Origin: Plectrocnemia conspersa
Lineage: Eukaryota > Arthropoda > Insecta > Trichoptera > Polycentropodidae
Length of the DNA stretch: 64,000 nucleotides
Reading direction: 5' to 3'
Assembly (NCBI GenBank): GCA_009617715.1
Contig: VTFK01000211.1
Location: 558,001-622,000, forward strand
Shown: one piece after another, positions 1 through 12,867 of the stretch
Layout of the letters: each line of letters opens with the position of its first letter
How positions within the stretch are numbered: position 1 is the first letter of the stretch
The notes under the pieces: model-generated
What the model saw: only the letters and a program-made list of their open reading frames with translations
Database searches by the model: none
Told to the model about the DNA's origin: nothing
Made by a program: the position numbers and the translations under genes

Positions 1-689
1 TGGTGGCTTCTCGGAAAACACTTCGAATAAGTAATATTAAATTCACTTATGATATAACAGCACGTTCTAACGCCTATATGGAAATATGATATATAGTTAT
101 TGGAATGTATGAGAAAAATAGATATTGAATTCATCAAGTAAGTAATAATTAAGTATACGTGTGATTAATGACAATCTATGAATGACATTTTTGCAAGTGA
201 TGATTGTTACAGATTTCTATTTGGTCTCAGGATTGTACTCGATATCTTATATAAAAATTGATTTTTCTGAATGTGTACAACGTCGGATAAAATACTATAA
301 ATTGCATTTTTACCCAAGTCCGTTTGTTCTGTAATCATAATGAATTACAATCGGTGGATTTTCATCATCAAAGTTTAATTCACATTATGACAAAATTATG
401 TTCGTCTTCAACATATAATCCACTTTAAAAAATAATGATTGAGTGCTATTGTTAGATATTCTGTTTTATTGTAAACGCAACGAGGTATCATAGAAACAGA
501 GATAGCACAGCACTCACTCAACCATAAAATAAGTAAATGTCTGTAGAAACAATGCTGCGATCTCCATAAATCACTATACTTTAGGAATTGACCTTGTATG
601 TACAATAGTACTAATCAATTCATTGGATTAGACTCACTTTTTTTAGCCCTAAAATAACCCTAGTCCAAATTCGCGTCATAAAGTAAGTT
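1..689. other. AT-rich DNA, no gene seen
   Basis: AT-rich sequence with only short open frames. None resembles a known protein and no repeat boundary was recognised. Confidence 0.6.
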
Positions 690-895
690 TCCAGTCTAAG
701 GCTGCGTCGGGGCGCAGGCGCATAGGGCTCCGGCGGCAAACCGAAATTGGAGGCACCTCGTCAGTCGTTCTAGGGACGATGCGGATGGAGGGACGTTCCG
801 CGCGCGAGCCACCCCTCCTCAAACTTTTCCGAGAGAACGTTTTTACACGACACCCGCGTCGCGACTTTTCCGCCTGTTCACACACACGTGCAACT
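690..895. other. GC-richer ORF-poor island
   Basis: Base composition rises sharply, with many CpG dinucleotides, compared with the AT-rich DNA on both sides. A 69-codon frame on the minus strand is arginine- and serine-rich and low in complexity, and it looks like a by-product of composition. It is one of a series of such islands in this window. It could be regulatory DNA or a decayed element; the sequence does not decide. Confidence 0.4.
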
Positions 896-2675
896 ACCGA
901 ACTTGTATGAATTTTAATTCGGATAACGAACGGTAATATGACATTATCGGAATGGATTTTGCGATAAGTGAGTATTTAAATAACATTACTAAAAAATATT
1001 AGTTGCATCATTTTTTTGTTGAATAAATATTTTACTGCATCATATTATTTATTTTTTATTTAAATACTAAATTAATAATAAAATTAACCTCACCTGCAAG
1101 GGACAGGTGAGCGTTAAAAAACAACTTTAAAAACGATAGCGAGTTGAAAGGATTTCCCGAGACGGGAAGTCGGGAAAACTTGATGCATAATGAGGTGGCG
1201 GCCCAACGAAAACTTGAGACCCAGATATCCAAAAGTGTTTATACCATTAACTTCTGCGTTAATGTTCCGCAAAAAGTTTCTTCTCCCTTTGCCCATAAAA
1301 ATATTTAATATGAAAGAGGGAAGCACATATTTCAAATTCAACGTTTAACTTTCACACGTATGGCAGTATTAATTATTACAAATTAAAATATTATATGAAG
1401 CTTTCGCAAGTTATTGACTTAGGCTACCTTTTGATATTATACGAAGGCATGGACCACTTTCGTGAAGTATGTGATCGAGTTACCTTAACCCTCATTCCTC
1501 TACATTATTTATAATGAAAGTTAATGTATATGTATGTATATTATATAAAGCTAGGAAAGACATTAATGAATTATGGAAATGGGAAAAGTTTTCAATAGAA
1601 GCAACATATGATCGGCTTTGGACGTAAACAATCGCTCTGTTCTCAGAATGATTTAAAAGTCAATATGTATGGCTTATTCGACCGAATGATAAGTGAAACG
1701 TATGAGTGAATAGAACTCGACGGAGCTGAAATGATTATATACTATATGTATATATATATGTATTTTATGTAGGCTTGGAGAAAACTGTCACAACACAAAA
1801 TTAATTGATTTTGTAAAGAAGTATTTCAAAATTTACATAATATTAAAATACATAATAATAGTTTTGCTCAGTTATTTTATAGACAAATTTAGGGTTTACA
1901 GTTGAATATAGTATATATTTTATTGTCTTTATTTATTTATTGAATTTTATCTCTTATTTAATTTACAGTCATAGCAATACTTATTTTCTTGCTAATGATT
2001 TATTTTTGAATCATAGTTTGTCTGGTCTGATAGTTATTATTAACACTATAAAATATTAGCTGCTTATCTTTTTATTGTATACTTGCTAGGAATTTAATTA
2101 TAAAGCTAATATATTTTTGTTAAAATCTGTTTTTTCATTTGTACCATTTCATATGCATTTATATATCAAGGCTTTGTAGTCGTGAAATAAAAATATATGT
2201 AAATAATAATCAGATAATACATTTCTAAGTAAATCATAAATGGCAACTATGTTGTTTATTTATATATATGTAAATGAAAAATCTTTTTCATTGAAATATT
2301 ATTCATATTATTTGTATCTATATTTGCCTTTATAAATGCAAAATAGGGATTATATTGATTCATTTCCTGGATAAAAAATGCAATATTGATTGATAAAAAG
2401 TAATTAAAAAGTTATAACTTATAATTAACATACATATATAAATAATTTCTAGTTTATTATATACATTATTATTAAATAAAACATACTATGAGTGATACAA
2501 TATATACTAATTGTAATATTTAAGGTTTAAAGTTAAACTGTTTAGGGTTTTGAGGTCGAAGGAGTGTGACTTTACATCCAAAATAGCCGTTGTAAAAATT
2601 AGTAGTAATTTATTTTATTAAGCACGTATAAAATGCCACATATTGAACATGAAAATTTATTTGCCCTTCTGTGAC
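896..2675. other. AT-rich DNA, no gene seen
   Basis: No recognisable gene. At 1089-1111 a short inverted repeat (CTCACCTG / CAGGTGAG) holds two CAGGTG E-box cores. A 75-codon minus-strand frame at 1114-1341 matches nothing I know. Confidence 0.55.
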
Positions 2676-2730
2676 CAAGTGTCACATATTTTATATTATA
2701 TTACATGTATGACGAATCACAGATGAGAAT

Positions 2731-2943
2731 GTAGGCGAGGCAATTGCATCGTTTCTTTGACACACTCACGAATTGTGTTCAAGCCTTACAAATAAAACAT
2801 CTAAATTTTCACTTTTGACGATTGCTAACAAGAAGTAAAAATAGCAATAGTTATTTGCGCAAGGTAGAACGCATTGTCTATCGCGCATTCCAAACAAAGA
2901 GTAGTTTTTTCGGGTGCTTACGACTGACGCATGTGCTATTACG
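2731..2943 (+). repeat. Dispersed repeat family 1, copy A
   Basis: This ~213-bp block is closely similar to 6518-6732 (shared runs such as CACACTCACGAATTGTGTTC and AGAACGCATTGTCTATCGC). Similarity to a third, inverted copy near 43947-44040 extends left to about 2676 through a shared CAAGTGTCACATATTTTATA run. No coding frame is conserved between copies, so this is probably a non-autonomous mobile element. Its class is not clear: no clean terminal inverted repeat or poly(A) tail was found. Confidence 0.75.
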
Positions 2944-3035
2944 TGGCCCGTGAAATATTAAACACGAATAACGCAATTGCTTAATCTCATTTATTGTGCA
3001 GGTGGTTAAAACCACTACAAATGTTTCTATATAAT

Positions 3036-5106
3036 AGTGGCATGCTTAACTTGAACTTTAATATAGACTAAAATCCGCCATTATTAGGTCATTCAATAAA
3101 ATTTGAATGTATGATGGAATTCTCAAATACTTTGTTTACGTCGGGTTTTACGACCATCGGCAGGTACAAAGTTTTTCGTAAAAAAAATTCGTTACATCTT
3201 ACGCGTTAAAAGCGCCATAAATCAAATGACATTTGTCTTTACGACACGCCTGCTAGTTGGTAGGGCTTTGGTATGTCATACGTAAAGATAGAGGGATTAA
3301 CGGCCACTCAATGCCTGTAAAATGCATAAAAATATGCTACATTGAAAACAAATGAATGCAAAAGAAGAAATGCGATATTCTTCAATGGTCTATATTCAAA
3401 CGATCACGCAACGCCAATTCCAACAATTTACACCACTTAACTTCGTAATTGAGCGTTTGGGTAAAATTGGCAAGAAATAAACCTACCTCAGGCACACCAA
3501 GCGAACAAAAGCGCATACATGACGCCTATACTGGCACTTCCAATTGAAATTCGCTTCCGTCAGCACTTCATCAATAACTTCAGATGTGACATAAAATAAT
3601 CTCATCTTACTTTCACATAAATCAGTGCCTAGATACGTTTAACCTTTCCTGGACAACTTTTTTATATTGAATCCACTGCGGTTCAATTTATTTAATCACA
3701 AAAATTAACCGTCTTACGTATTATTTATATATAATTAATTTAGGGTGTACCCTGTAACTGTTCCAGATGTTGGGACCACTATCTTACATAAACATCCAAG
3801 AATGCAATGACAAAAGAAATAATGTTTCGCTCTATCCTTGTAAATAGTTTACTATTATAATTCACACTATACCAATGGTTCTCAACATATTTTCAATCGT
3901 ACGGAACTTATTGATTTTTTTATGATACGTAGAAATTTGCCTATATAAATTGTAAAATGAACATAGTTTATTCTTAAAAAATAAAAATCGAATGGTTCCC
4001 TTTAAACTCTGATATTTAAATTTTAATTATGACTTAATTATTGCTAATATAATTATTATTAGTAGATTGGTGTAATTATTACAAATTCTCATTACTAATT
4101 ATAATTAGAAGATAAATTCATGAAAAAAAAAATCGACGCAATTTTGGTTTTAATGTGTAATTTGACGAGCGTAAAAATGTTTTAATTTGTCTCAATTAAA
4201 TTTTGAGAGTTTCCAATTTCTCGCAAAGCGTTAATGTAATAAAGATTAATATTTTTTTTATTTTGAAATAAAAAACTTCTCCGTTTACTTTGCGTGAGTT
4301 TGACAATATTTTCCAGAGTCGCTAAAGTTTTGATTGATGTCTCGCCGATTTGGTCCCGCGGAATAATTTATGTAAAGTTATAGCTTTATATTTATACGCG
4401 CTTTCGAAATCGAATTTATTCCCAATAGCCGTAAATGTCAACCGTGCTCAAGGATTAAATTTTAGAAAAGCGCTTTATCTATATAATATTTAATTGCGAA
4501 TTTGAAATGTGGGGAGGGGGAGGTTTTGCGAGACAACTGTCATACTTTTATAGGGATTATAAAGGCTATCGACCACGAGCTCAGCTGCTATTGAAAATAT
4601 AAACGATAAAGATAAATAATTTACGATTGCAGTATTGCCATCTATCGGTGTGTAGAATAATTGTTATTAAAAGTGAATAATACAAATGTACGATTGAATT
4701 GTGAATAATGTAAACTCAATTATAAAAGTTATTTTGCGAATTAAACGAAACCGAATTTCAAAGCAATTAGCAGTTGGAAAGCGATGGCGGAATTGGATAA
4801 CAAAATAAAGGGTAGAAATAGGGGTGAGAAAATGAAAACGTGTCTTGTTCCAGGTACAACCATCACGTCAACAAACTATCGCTGTTTTCAGAAATATTTA
4901 TTTTTAGTCCAAGGATATTGAAGGGTAATTAAAATAATAATACTAAATTTCATGTAAATGAAAATTGATTGCAAAAGCCAAACTGTTATATTAATAAAAA
5001 TAACAGGTTCATTATTTCTTATTAAATTTACATAATTTTTGGGTGTAATATATTTTATAATATACCTAACCAAACTGCTAAATCGAGAATTTTGTATTTA
5101 TTCACG
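3036..5106. other. AT-rich DNA, possible hAT terminus remnant
   Basis: No gene recognised. The run CAATGGTTCTCAAC at 3873-3886 resembles the common hAT terminal motif CAGTGGTTCTCAACC, followed by CGTACGGAAC. No partner end was found, so this may be a decayed fragment or chance. Confidence 0.4.
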
Positions 5107-5111
5107 AGAAA

Positions 5112-5315
5112 TTGACTGATTTTGCTAAAAAAAATATAGCACTTTTTTGTTATTATTTTAAAATATTTAACAACTGCTGCATAAAAATGGTGAGTCCGTG
5201 TCAGATGTTTGAAAATATGCATGCTTTCTTGGAAGCTTTTAATAGAGTCCGAAAGTGTTTGAGTGGCAAAAAATTGTTAATGATTTTTGCAACTACTCTA
5301 ATCGGCCTTATCTAA
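5112..5315 (+). pseudogene. Fragment of an unknown repeated protein
   Basis: A 67-codon open frame whose middle (about 5207-5262) closely matches 47857-47911 at both DNA and protein level. Both encode the pattern ENMHxFxxAFxxxRKxL. Two diverged copies 42 kb apart that keep the same reading frame suggest old copies of one protein-coding repeat, possibly a transposon. I do not recognise the family. The frame has no convincing start and both copies run into unrelated stops, so each looks like a decayed fragment. Confidence 0.35.
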
Positions 5316-5439
5316 TCTAAGAACTACATTATCAATCAGATAACAAAAAACCGCTTCACGTGGGAATCGGCAGATTACAAAAATGTATGGGAGCTTTTCA
5401 CAGAGCTATGCCAAAAAATTTAAAAACTCGTTTTTACAA

Positions 5440-6517
5440 TAATCGAAATATGCAAAATATAAAGTAGAAACAACTGTTATGGATATAAATTCGGAAACCC
5501 GAAATTCCTTTGTAGCTCGACGCTCTGTAATAAATCAAAGTTGATTGATTTATTCAACATTTAATTTTCTGTTTATCAATAATAAAAAGATATATCGTAT
5601 TATTTTAATCACATACTATGTAGTATTATATAGACTTTTGATAAATGATAATTTTTATATCTCAAGAAAAAACATCAGAATGCCTACTTGAACCGTTCAG
5701 AATTGATGCGACGAACAGATTTAAGAGGTAGTTCACGGGTGGCTGCACACTGCTGCACCAAAATATTTTATTCCAGAGGTATCCAAGCACATTAAAACTT
5801 ATATTGAACGCCATGGAGACTTTGTGAATAAATGAGAAATTACAGAATAAATCGTATTAAAGTATTACCCCTTTAAATAAAAAAAACCGCTACTCATCCA
5901 ACACATTAGCGATATCTGCGATCATGTTTACATACTATAATACGTATCGATTGATGGATTATGGCGTCGGGTTATCGCTTTTGTACTATGGCGACAAGCA
6001 CTTAAGAAATTAAAGGTTTGTCATCCGTTGACAGTAATGGATGTCTGTCGACAGCAGGAAAGTTGACAAACACTCTGAGGTCTACGCAAGATTAATGAAC
6101 ATTTTCGCTTTAAACCTTTACAATACACCACATAGTAAACAAGCATAGAATATATGTTATAATTATCATACGCGTTGAAAAATCAGCGCTGATCCTAAAT
6201 TTATAATTAAAGTAATATATATTATAAATATATCCCATTGATTGATTTGTCTTTAATATAATATGATTTGTTTTGTACCTTCTTTAATTTAGGCATTGTA
6301 AAGCATAGTTAATTTTATGGCTTAATATTAAATCAACCATATGCATCAGATCTATTTAATGCAATAAAAATATTATCCTATTTACAATACTGTATTTCAA
6401 TACTGATATTTAGCTATTTTAAAAAATTGATTTAAATACTGATATTATATTTTTTAAATGTTAATATACGTAAAAAATACAAAATGAGATACAATGAAAT
6501 ATTAAATATTTATTTAT
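5440..6517. other. AT-rich DNA, no gene seen
   Basis: Short frames only. A peptide ending in YIERHGDFVNK before a stop near 5835 faintly recalls the C-terminus of mariner-type transposases, but it is too short to call. Confidence 0.4.
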
Positions 6518-6732
6518 GTAGGTGAGCTAATTGCATCGTTTTTTCGACACACTCACGAATTGTGTTCACGCCTTATAAGTAAAACATATAAATTTCCACT
6601 TTTGACGATCGCTAACAAGGGGTGAAAATAGCAATAGTTTTTTGCGCAACGTAGAACGCATTGTCTATCGCACATCCTTTCCAAACAAAGAGTAGTTTTT
6701 GGGTGCTTACGGGTGACGCATGTGCTAATACG
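6518..6732 (+). repeat. Dispersed repeat family 1, copy B
   Basis: Second copy of the repeat at 2731-2943, in the same orientation and with scattered substitutions and small indels. The similarity begins at a shared GTAGG and stops abruptly after GCATGTGCTA. The sharp edges favour a mobile element over a local duplication. Confidence 0.75.
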
Positions 6733-8369
6733 ATTCTAATACGAGATACAATGAAATATTAAATATTTATTTGCTACAAAATTTGATCGTATAAGAGACT
6801 ACAACTTTTTGTTTCAGCTTTTTAACATTTTTACAATTTTAATTGTGTCGTATTTTTTATATTCATAATGATACATTATATGTATCAAATCAAACTATTT
6901 TATAAATGGCAACTCGCTTATTAATTATTAGTGTAATAAAATGTAAAATATATTTACATCTTAAACACTTTGAACTTTAGCGAGGGAAGTTGACGGATGG
7001 CAATTAAACACAGATTGAGCCTCCGCAGTAGTATATTTTTATTGAAGTATTGAAGTGTTAATTGTTATAATATACAAGCGAGCCCGTCGGCGCGGTGGTT
7101 GCCAGTCAAGACAGTCCGTCACGTCAGTGTTACCAGAGTGCCGCCAAGTTTTAGCCATAATACATATAAATAGGCCCCCTACAGAACTAATAATTTTTAG
7201 CCAAATTGTGCTTCAATGCCATACGAATATTTTGATCTTTAAATTCAGAACAGTACAGCAAAAAATATATGTTGATACCAACCAGATTCATTAACTAAAT
7301 AAAAACTATATATTGATAACCAAAGACACCATGTATTAAGTCATTGAATGTGCTATTTGCTACTGTATAAATTACAATCAATATTATAATACATAAAAGT
7401 TAAAATCAGTTCATCGACCTCGAAGAACATGAAAAATAAATATTTAAAAAATAAAAATATATTATAATCGATTCTATATTGTATTATATAATATATACAT
7501 TTCTAGCTGTTATTTGTAGTATAAAGCCTATACACATACAAATGCGAACTACTGTTATCTGATATTTATATAAATTGGATATGTACGAACGTTTTATCGG
7601 ACGGTCAATTTCACTAATGGTTGAAGGTAAAAACATTTTATTCGCAATAGTGAACGTGTGTGTATGGTATTATGCATGTTCGGCATGCTTTTGAATACAA
7701 ATTTCAGAATGGCATATTTAACTTTTGCGCCGTTGCGAGGTGAATGTCAGCTTATGTACAGATGAAGTTTTTCAATTTAAAACTTTACTGAATTCATAAC
7801 ACCACAACGGATGACTTTTGTTTAGTACGCGGCGGCGATAAACCATTTACGGGACGCAAACTCTTTTAAAGGCGCGTCAGTTAGCGCAGATTGATGACTT
7901 TAACCTTTTTGTGATAATAAATATGTTATAATTTAAGAAATAAATTAATCGCTGTCTTATATATACTTGTTAAAAGCCTATATATGAAGATTTTTTTGTT
8001 GAATATGAGCCGTTGAATATGAAAGTGGGGCAAGTCCATATTATGTTATTGTTGGATAATTAATGGTTTACGTTTGAACTGATTTAAAAATATTAATAAG
8101 CGATAATAGACTTCTTTTTAGTCTTTTTTCATAAAATTTTCATTATTATTTTATTATATTTAAAAAAAATTAATAGGTCTCAATAGTATTTCATTCGTTG
8201 ACGTCTCTCTACTTGGTTATTTATTATGTTTTATATTCATCAATTTCAAAATCAAATTAAGCTACAATTCGTCAAAAGAACTAGGCGTATAATGAACCAC
8301 TGACTGGTTGAAAAAATAAAAAAATCATAGGTCGCTTTGCAAACAAAATACGAATATAACACGTCTATC
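6733..8369. other. AT-rich DNA, no gene seen
   Basis: No recognisable coding sequence. A 79-codon frame at 7055-7294 (+) matches no known family. The short block near 7080-7140 is GC-richer than its surroundings. Confidence 0.5.
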
Positions 8370-8790
8370 CCGTTAATGCCAGCGGGATTTTTATGTCGGA
8401 TATCAGCCGATTTCCACCGGGGATGGCTTGTTGATGCGAGAACCTTCGCCGTTATACACAAAGGCTTATTTGCATTACAATGGGCGATAGCGACGCTTTG
8501 ATTTTTGAATAATACAAAAGTGCGGCAGTCGAACCGTTTTGTATTTGCATACATTTACACACCGTCTGGCCGGCTGGAGCAGAGGCGGTTCGATTTTGCT
8601 AGTGCGCCAACAAATTATAACGATTACCTGTGCCAGGTTTAAGACCCATTATATTATATCCTACGTGTGACGGCAGCAGCTCTTGGGCACTCTCCAGGGA
8701 CGTATGCAACTTTTGTCGATGCATTAGTTCAATTAAACTTGGAGCTGGTTTGCCGAAGCGACGTGATTTTGCCTTAAGTGCATAGCGTCT
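8370..8790. other. GC-richer island, candidate enhancer
   Basis: About 420 bp of near-balanced base composition in AT-rich DNA. It contains one exact SOX-POU composite site (8468-8482) and a second POU octamer, ATTTGCAT, at 8543-8550. Two minus-strand frames of 95-100 codons overlap the island but resemble no known protein. A cis-regulatory role is inference from the motifs only. Confidence 0.35.
8468..8482 (-). promoter_or_regulatory. SOX-POU composite motif
   Basis: Read on the minus strand the 15 bases are CATTGTAATGCAAAT: a SOX core (CATTGT) directly followed by a POU octamer half (ATGCAAAT) with the spacing known for SOX-POU partner sites. Insect Sox and POU factors are known to cooperate on such elements. 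Function here is not shown. Confidence 0.35.
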
Positions 8791-9317
8791 CGTGTACGTT
8801 CTACATTTTATATATTTAAAAATCGTAAATTTATTATTGAAACTGCTTAAAAATGAATAGTAATATATAATCATATTATGCAGCATTTATATTGATGACA
8901 ATAAAAGCGTCAACTCAAACTAGTAATAACTACATTAACGAAATAATGTAAGCTATGTATTATAGATTGTTACTCTTACATCTAGTTTTTGATTGTCAGA
9001 AAGGTTGTTAAGAAAAACAACAATGATTCCTAACAGAGTACGGTAAGAAATCTCATCGATAGATTGAAGTAACTTTTTAAAATAATATAACTTCATATGG
9101 TGAAAGATATTTAGCAGAATTTTTTTAAGACTAGTTATGTCATTTTTTTTCTCTAAGATAAGACAATGAATGTTATAATTCATTCAATTTTATTAGTTTT
9201 TAACAGTATCGTAATTTTATGAAGAATCGATGAGTGTCAATGCTAATAGCTATTGTGAGTCAAAATTAAATTCATGCGATTGCAAATTGACTAGTTCTGA
9301 GATCGTCATACATAAAT
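8791..9317. other. AT-rich DNA, no gene seen
   Basis: AT-rich sequence with a 76-codon minus-strand frame (8953-9183) of no recognisable family. Confidence 0.5.
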
Positions 9318-10443
9318 TTATATTTATATTTTTTTTAGATTAAATTAAGACCATCGTGGCCTAACAGGTTATTCCAATGCCCCACAATGGTCGAAAACAA
9401 ATTTTTAATTTGCAAAACAAAAAAAAAGTATATATACATAAATAGAACAATACTTAAAAATAATAAACATAACAAAAAATTATAAAATATCAAAATTAAA
9501 TGATACAAACTGGATCAGCTTCTCGTAGCTAACATTAAACAGGTCAATGTGTAATGCCAGCGTATTAAGGAGCTGGATGGCCACAGCTATAGGCGAGTCG
9601 ACAAGTGCGGACGTCCTAGCCCTAACGGCTATCAAAAGAGGACGCGATCGTAATTCACGAAAATGAAATTCCTTGAGAATAGCTGGATTGTTGACAGCAC
9701 CTTTTAGTAATAAAAAAAAATGCGACAAACAACTTTCTGCGAGAGCTCAGTGAATCGTATCCCAACGCTCCTAAAAGAAAGGCGCTAGGATATATGTGCG
9801 GATAATAACCAAATGTCCTTTTGTAAAGGTATCTTAAATACCTTTTTTGAAATTTTTCCACTAAAAGGGAATATTTTGCTATTCGGGGATTCCAAATTAT
9901 AGATCCCAATTCAAGAATGCTACGAATTAAGGTGTCATAGAGGATGCGAATAACTGACGGATCGTCAAAGTGAAAGGCATTCCTCATAACAAAGCCGAGC
10001 ATCTTGGAAGATTTATCACAGACGTCGTGTATGTGTAGAGAGAACCTCCATTTGCTCTCGAAAGTGATTCCGAGATCTTTAGTGGAAGTTTCTCTATTCA
10101 AAATGTTACCACCGAGATGGTAGAAATAAGCTGATGGTGAATGGGATCGAGTAAATGACACAGTATGGAACTTTCCGACACTAAAGGGCAGACGGTTAAC
10201 GGAATCCCATCTCCACAGAGAGTCAAAGTCACTCTGTAGAGAGAAGAAGTTCACAACAGATCGAATGCATTTATATAATTTTAAATCATCTGCGCACAAA
10301 ATAAAACTTGAATTTGTAATTGCTGTATTTATGTCATTAATAAATAACACAAAAAGCAGAGGTCCCAGATTGGATCCTTGAGGAACCCCCAAAGGGGTAA
10401 AATATTCTTCAAAATACAATCGGCAATATATATACTGTAGCAT
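9318..10443 (-). mobile_element. 5'-truncated CR1-like LINE
   Basis: Remnant of a non-LTR retrotransposon running right to left. The 5' end is missing upstream of the reverse transcriptase B motif at about 10443. The 3' untranslated end closes in an A/T-rich tail near 9318-9340. Its last part resembles 28741-29095, including a shared stretch around CCAT-ATGG, which helps place the 3' terminus. A related copy on the plus strand lies at 44193-44960. Assignment to a CR1-type clade is from motif recall and is not certain. Confidence 0.75.
9480..10443 (-). pseudogene. LINE reverse transcriptase, C-terminal part
   Basis: A 262-codon frame (9655-10443) encodes the second half of a non-LTR reverse transcriptase. 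It starts near the B motif (GVPQGSNLGPLLF) and has the catalytic C motif as CADD in place of the usual YADD or FADD. The thumb and C-terminal region follow (LGFVMRNAF..., then RxxxRYLYKRTFGYYPH). Translation continues in another frame at 9480-9728 (VNNPAIL, then RARTSALVDSPI), so a one-base indel lies in an A/T run near 9713-9720. The N-terminal endonuclease, fingers and first aspartate motif are absent. With the changed aromatic residue, the frameshift and the truncation this copy is not functional. Confidence 0.85.
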
Positions 10444-10809
10444 TTATAAAATTGTTATTGTCTCATCGTATTTTGCTCATGTTCTTCAGCTAAAATCTTA
10501 ATATTTTAAATGTATTTAAACTGATACACACTTTGTAAAACAACTAAAAATAATAATCAATTATATAAACATAATCTTACATATATGCATAAAAAAATTT
10601 GGAACTCGATTTAACAAAAATATTTTTTTTTAATGTTTAATTAAAACCCCCTCACTATTTACATTAATTATTATTATTTTGTTTAATTTATAAATTTTAT
10701 TTTTGGCTAATTATTAAAACATTTTAATTGATTCTATTTATGATAAAATATGTTTTTTATATTTAATTTATTTTTAACGTGTTGTAAAAAGTTCCACGCG
10801 TAAGTACAT
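10444..10809. other. AT-rich DNA, no gene seen
   Basis: About 85% A+T, with no frame or repeat that I recognise. Confidence 0.5.
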
Positions 10810-10890
10810 TTGGGATCAGTGCAATTTTTGGTGTATGCAGATGATACTAACATCATCGGTCGTTTGAATGATAAATTTATTTTTCTGCTA
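10810..10890 (+). pseudogene. Short reverse transcriptase relic (YADD)
   Basis: A short plus-strand frame reads VYADDTNIIGRLND, matching the catalytic YADD block of LINE reverse transcriptases. The following IIGR is usual in RTE-type elements (known form FADD or YADD-xxxIIGR). Only about 27 codons remain and nothing recognisable flanks them. It could be a chance match, but the motif plus its context makes a relic more likely. Confidence 0.4.
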
Positions 10891-11619
10891 AATTATGTAT
10901 TTTTATTTTTAGATCAAAATATTCAAAATTATTAAGCAAAGTGCAAGCTCTTGAAAACTATGAATTACACTTATTATTCTTAATTAGCTTTAGTAAGCTT
11001 AAATGGAAAATGCAGCTAAAAGTAAAATAAAATTTCGTACTTCGTTTGTCTATATTTTTTTGTGGATATATGTATCTGTGTGGTAATGATTATGTTTATA
11101 TAATTGATTATTATTTTTTAGTTGTCTTACAAATTATGTGTCAATTAATTTACAATAATACTATTTAATTTTATATTATATTATTTAGTTTATAGCCAAT
11201 TATTTTACTTTTTCAGAGAAGCCACTGTACTAAGGTTAAAATTTTACGCATCGACCGTATATTTCTTTTTACATTAAACATGAGATAGTCTTGCGTGTAT
11301 AGCAAGACTATTAACAAAATTAATAGGAATAATTTTAAGGCTTTTTTATGGGGTGCCCCTAATACTGAGAAATACCAAAAAAATATATACTATGTATATT
11401 GTATAATTTTTTAAACGACTTCCAGCGTTATAGCCGAAATAATTTAATGAATTGCTCAAAACGGCTATACATCAATTAAAGCCCAAACGGGCTTAACTCG
11501 TGTTTTTGTATATACGTTGCGCGTATATAAATTATATTTATACGCCACCCTTGGCGATGTACCTATACACATATTTTGCCAATAAATACAAACACACACA
11601 CACACACCTAGTTAAAATG
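10891..11619. other. AT-rich DNA with a small hairpin
   Basis: No coding sequence seen. A 10-bp inverted repeat (ATAGTCTTGC / GCAAGACTAT) with a 7-base loop lies at 11285-11311. A (CA)n stretch occurs near 11590. Confidence 0.5.
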
Positions 11620-11900
11620 GTGGAAATCGGCTCCGACCTCCGGGGGGCGATTTAATTGGTCCGGAAGTGGGTCTCTCGTTCGTGGTGCGTTGCGATAATT
11701 CAAAACTTGCCGAATTAATCCAAAGTCGCTCCTCGCCATGGGCGCAATTGTCCGCGCGAAATTACGCGATTACATTATTGTTGTTTATTCATTAATGACC
11801 GGGCGGGGGCGGAGGCGCCGCGTCGCGACGGCTCCCTGGAGACCCCTGGCCCGGAGCACGTACGGGTTTGGGACGTGCACAAAAAGGGTAAATCTTTAAA
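11620..11900. other. GC-richer ORF-poor island
   Basis: GC-rich, CpG-rich block without a coding frame of note. It contains ATTCATTAATGACC near 11788, which has homeodomain-type TAAT cores, beside a run of G and C. Possible regulatory DNA; no direct evidence. Confidence 0.35.
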
Positions 11901-12314
11901 CCGCATCAAGAACGCCCACCAAGATGCTTTTCACGCGTATACTATGTTTGTAACGTCGAAATGTATATTGCATGCATTAACCATAGGTGTGTCGTATAAC
12001 TATTTTCTTACCAGGAATAAATTAGGACGCCTATATTACTAATGGGTATTAAAAAAAGATTTTAAATGCTGATAGCCAGACATGCTAATGCATTCGACAA
12101 TAACGTTGTAAGCGCAGTATTTTTAATTGTGTCAGATCATCGCCACATAAGATCATGCATTGTAATGATGAAAAACTAACCCCTTTCTGTATATTTTTAA
12201 AAGTGATGCTTAATTTTGTTAATTGCCCAAAATAACGTTTGGATGTCACAGTTCCATAAGTTCAAAATACAAATGGATAGAAAATACAAATTCTTGTCCA
12301 AGTATACAGGTATA

Positions 12315-12480
12315 CAGGGACGTCATTTGCGGAGGGGTATGTGGGAGCATTTGGCCGCCTTTAAATTTTGCCAGAAAAATGCATGTCATTTAATAAAATC
12401 AAAATAATTAAGAAACGACTACTGACTGGCGAACATTTACCCCTTCCCTACCCCCGATAAAAAGTAAAATGTCTTTCCTA
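12315..12480 (+). mobile_element. hAT-type MITE, degenerate copy
   Basis: Starts with CAGGGACGTCATTTG, a terminal motif common in insect hAT elements, and ends about 165 bp later in AAAATGTCTTTCCTA, a damaged inverted match. The right part (ACGACTACTGACTG and the C-rich block after it) recurs at 13376-13471, where the end is better kept (AAATGACATCCCTG). No clean 8-bp duplication is visible. Confidence 0.5.
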
Positions 12481-12554
12481 ATTCTAAATCAGAAATTTTT
12501 GGGTTATACCTCAAAAAATCTCAATTCTATGCTGAAAATATTTTTTAAAATATG

Positions 12555-12850
12555 TTGTTTCAGTGAAATCATATTGGAATACAATTTTTACCAGTAGATA
12601 TATACTTTTACTAGTAAAATATAATGTATCTGGGAGGTGCTAGTATATAATATAAACTTTTCCATATGTAGTAATTTATACATTTTCATACTTATCATTA
12701 TTTATTTACATGCGATGTATTAATGTTACTGTGATTCAGTGAAGTTATATTTTCACTAGTGAAGTCCAAATACATTTTCAACAGAATATATATATTACTA
12801 CTATCGAAAATATAATTTAACTGATAAGCGTTAGTGAAATTATATGAAAC
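12555..12850. repeat. Dispersed repeat with CAGTGAAA motifs
   Basis: Shares phrases with 25560-25900: TTTCAGTGAAATCATATT, then ACCAGTAGATA / ACAGGTAGATA, then a TAGTAAAA-TATA run. Both copies are followed by CCTAA-rich sequence. The copies are diverged and the edges are unclear. No coding frame. Confidence 0.45.
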
Positions 12851-12867
12851 TCAAACTCAAACCCAAA

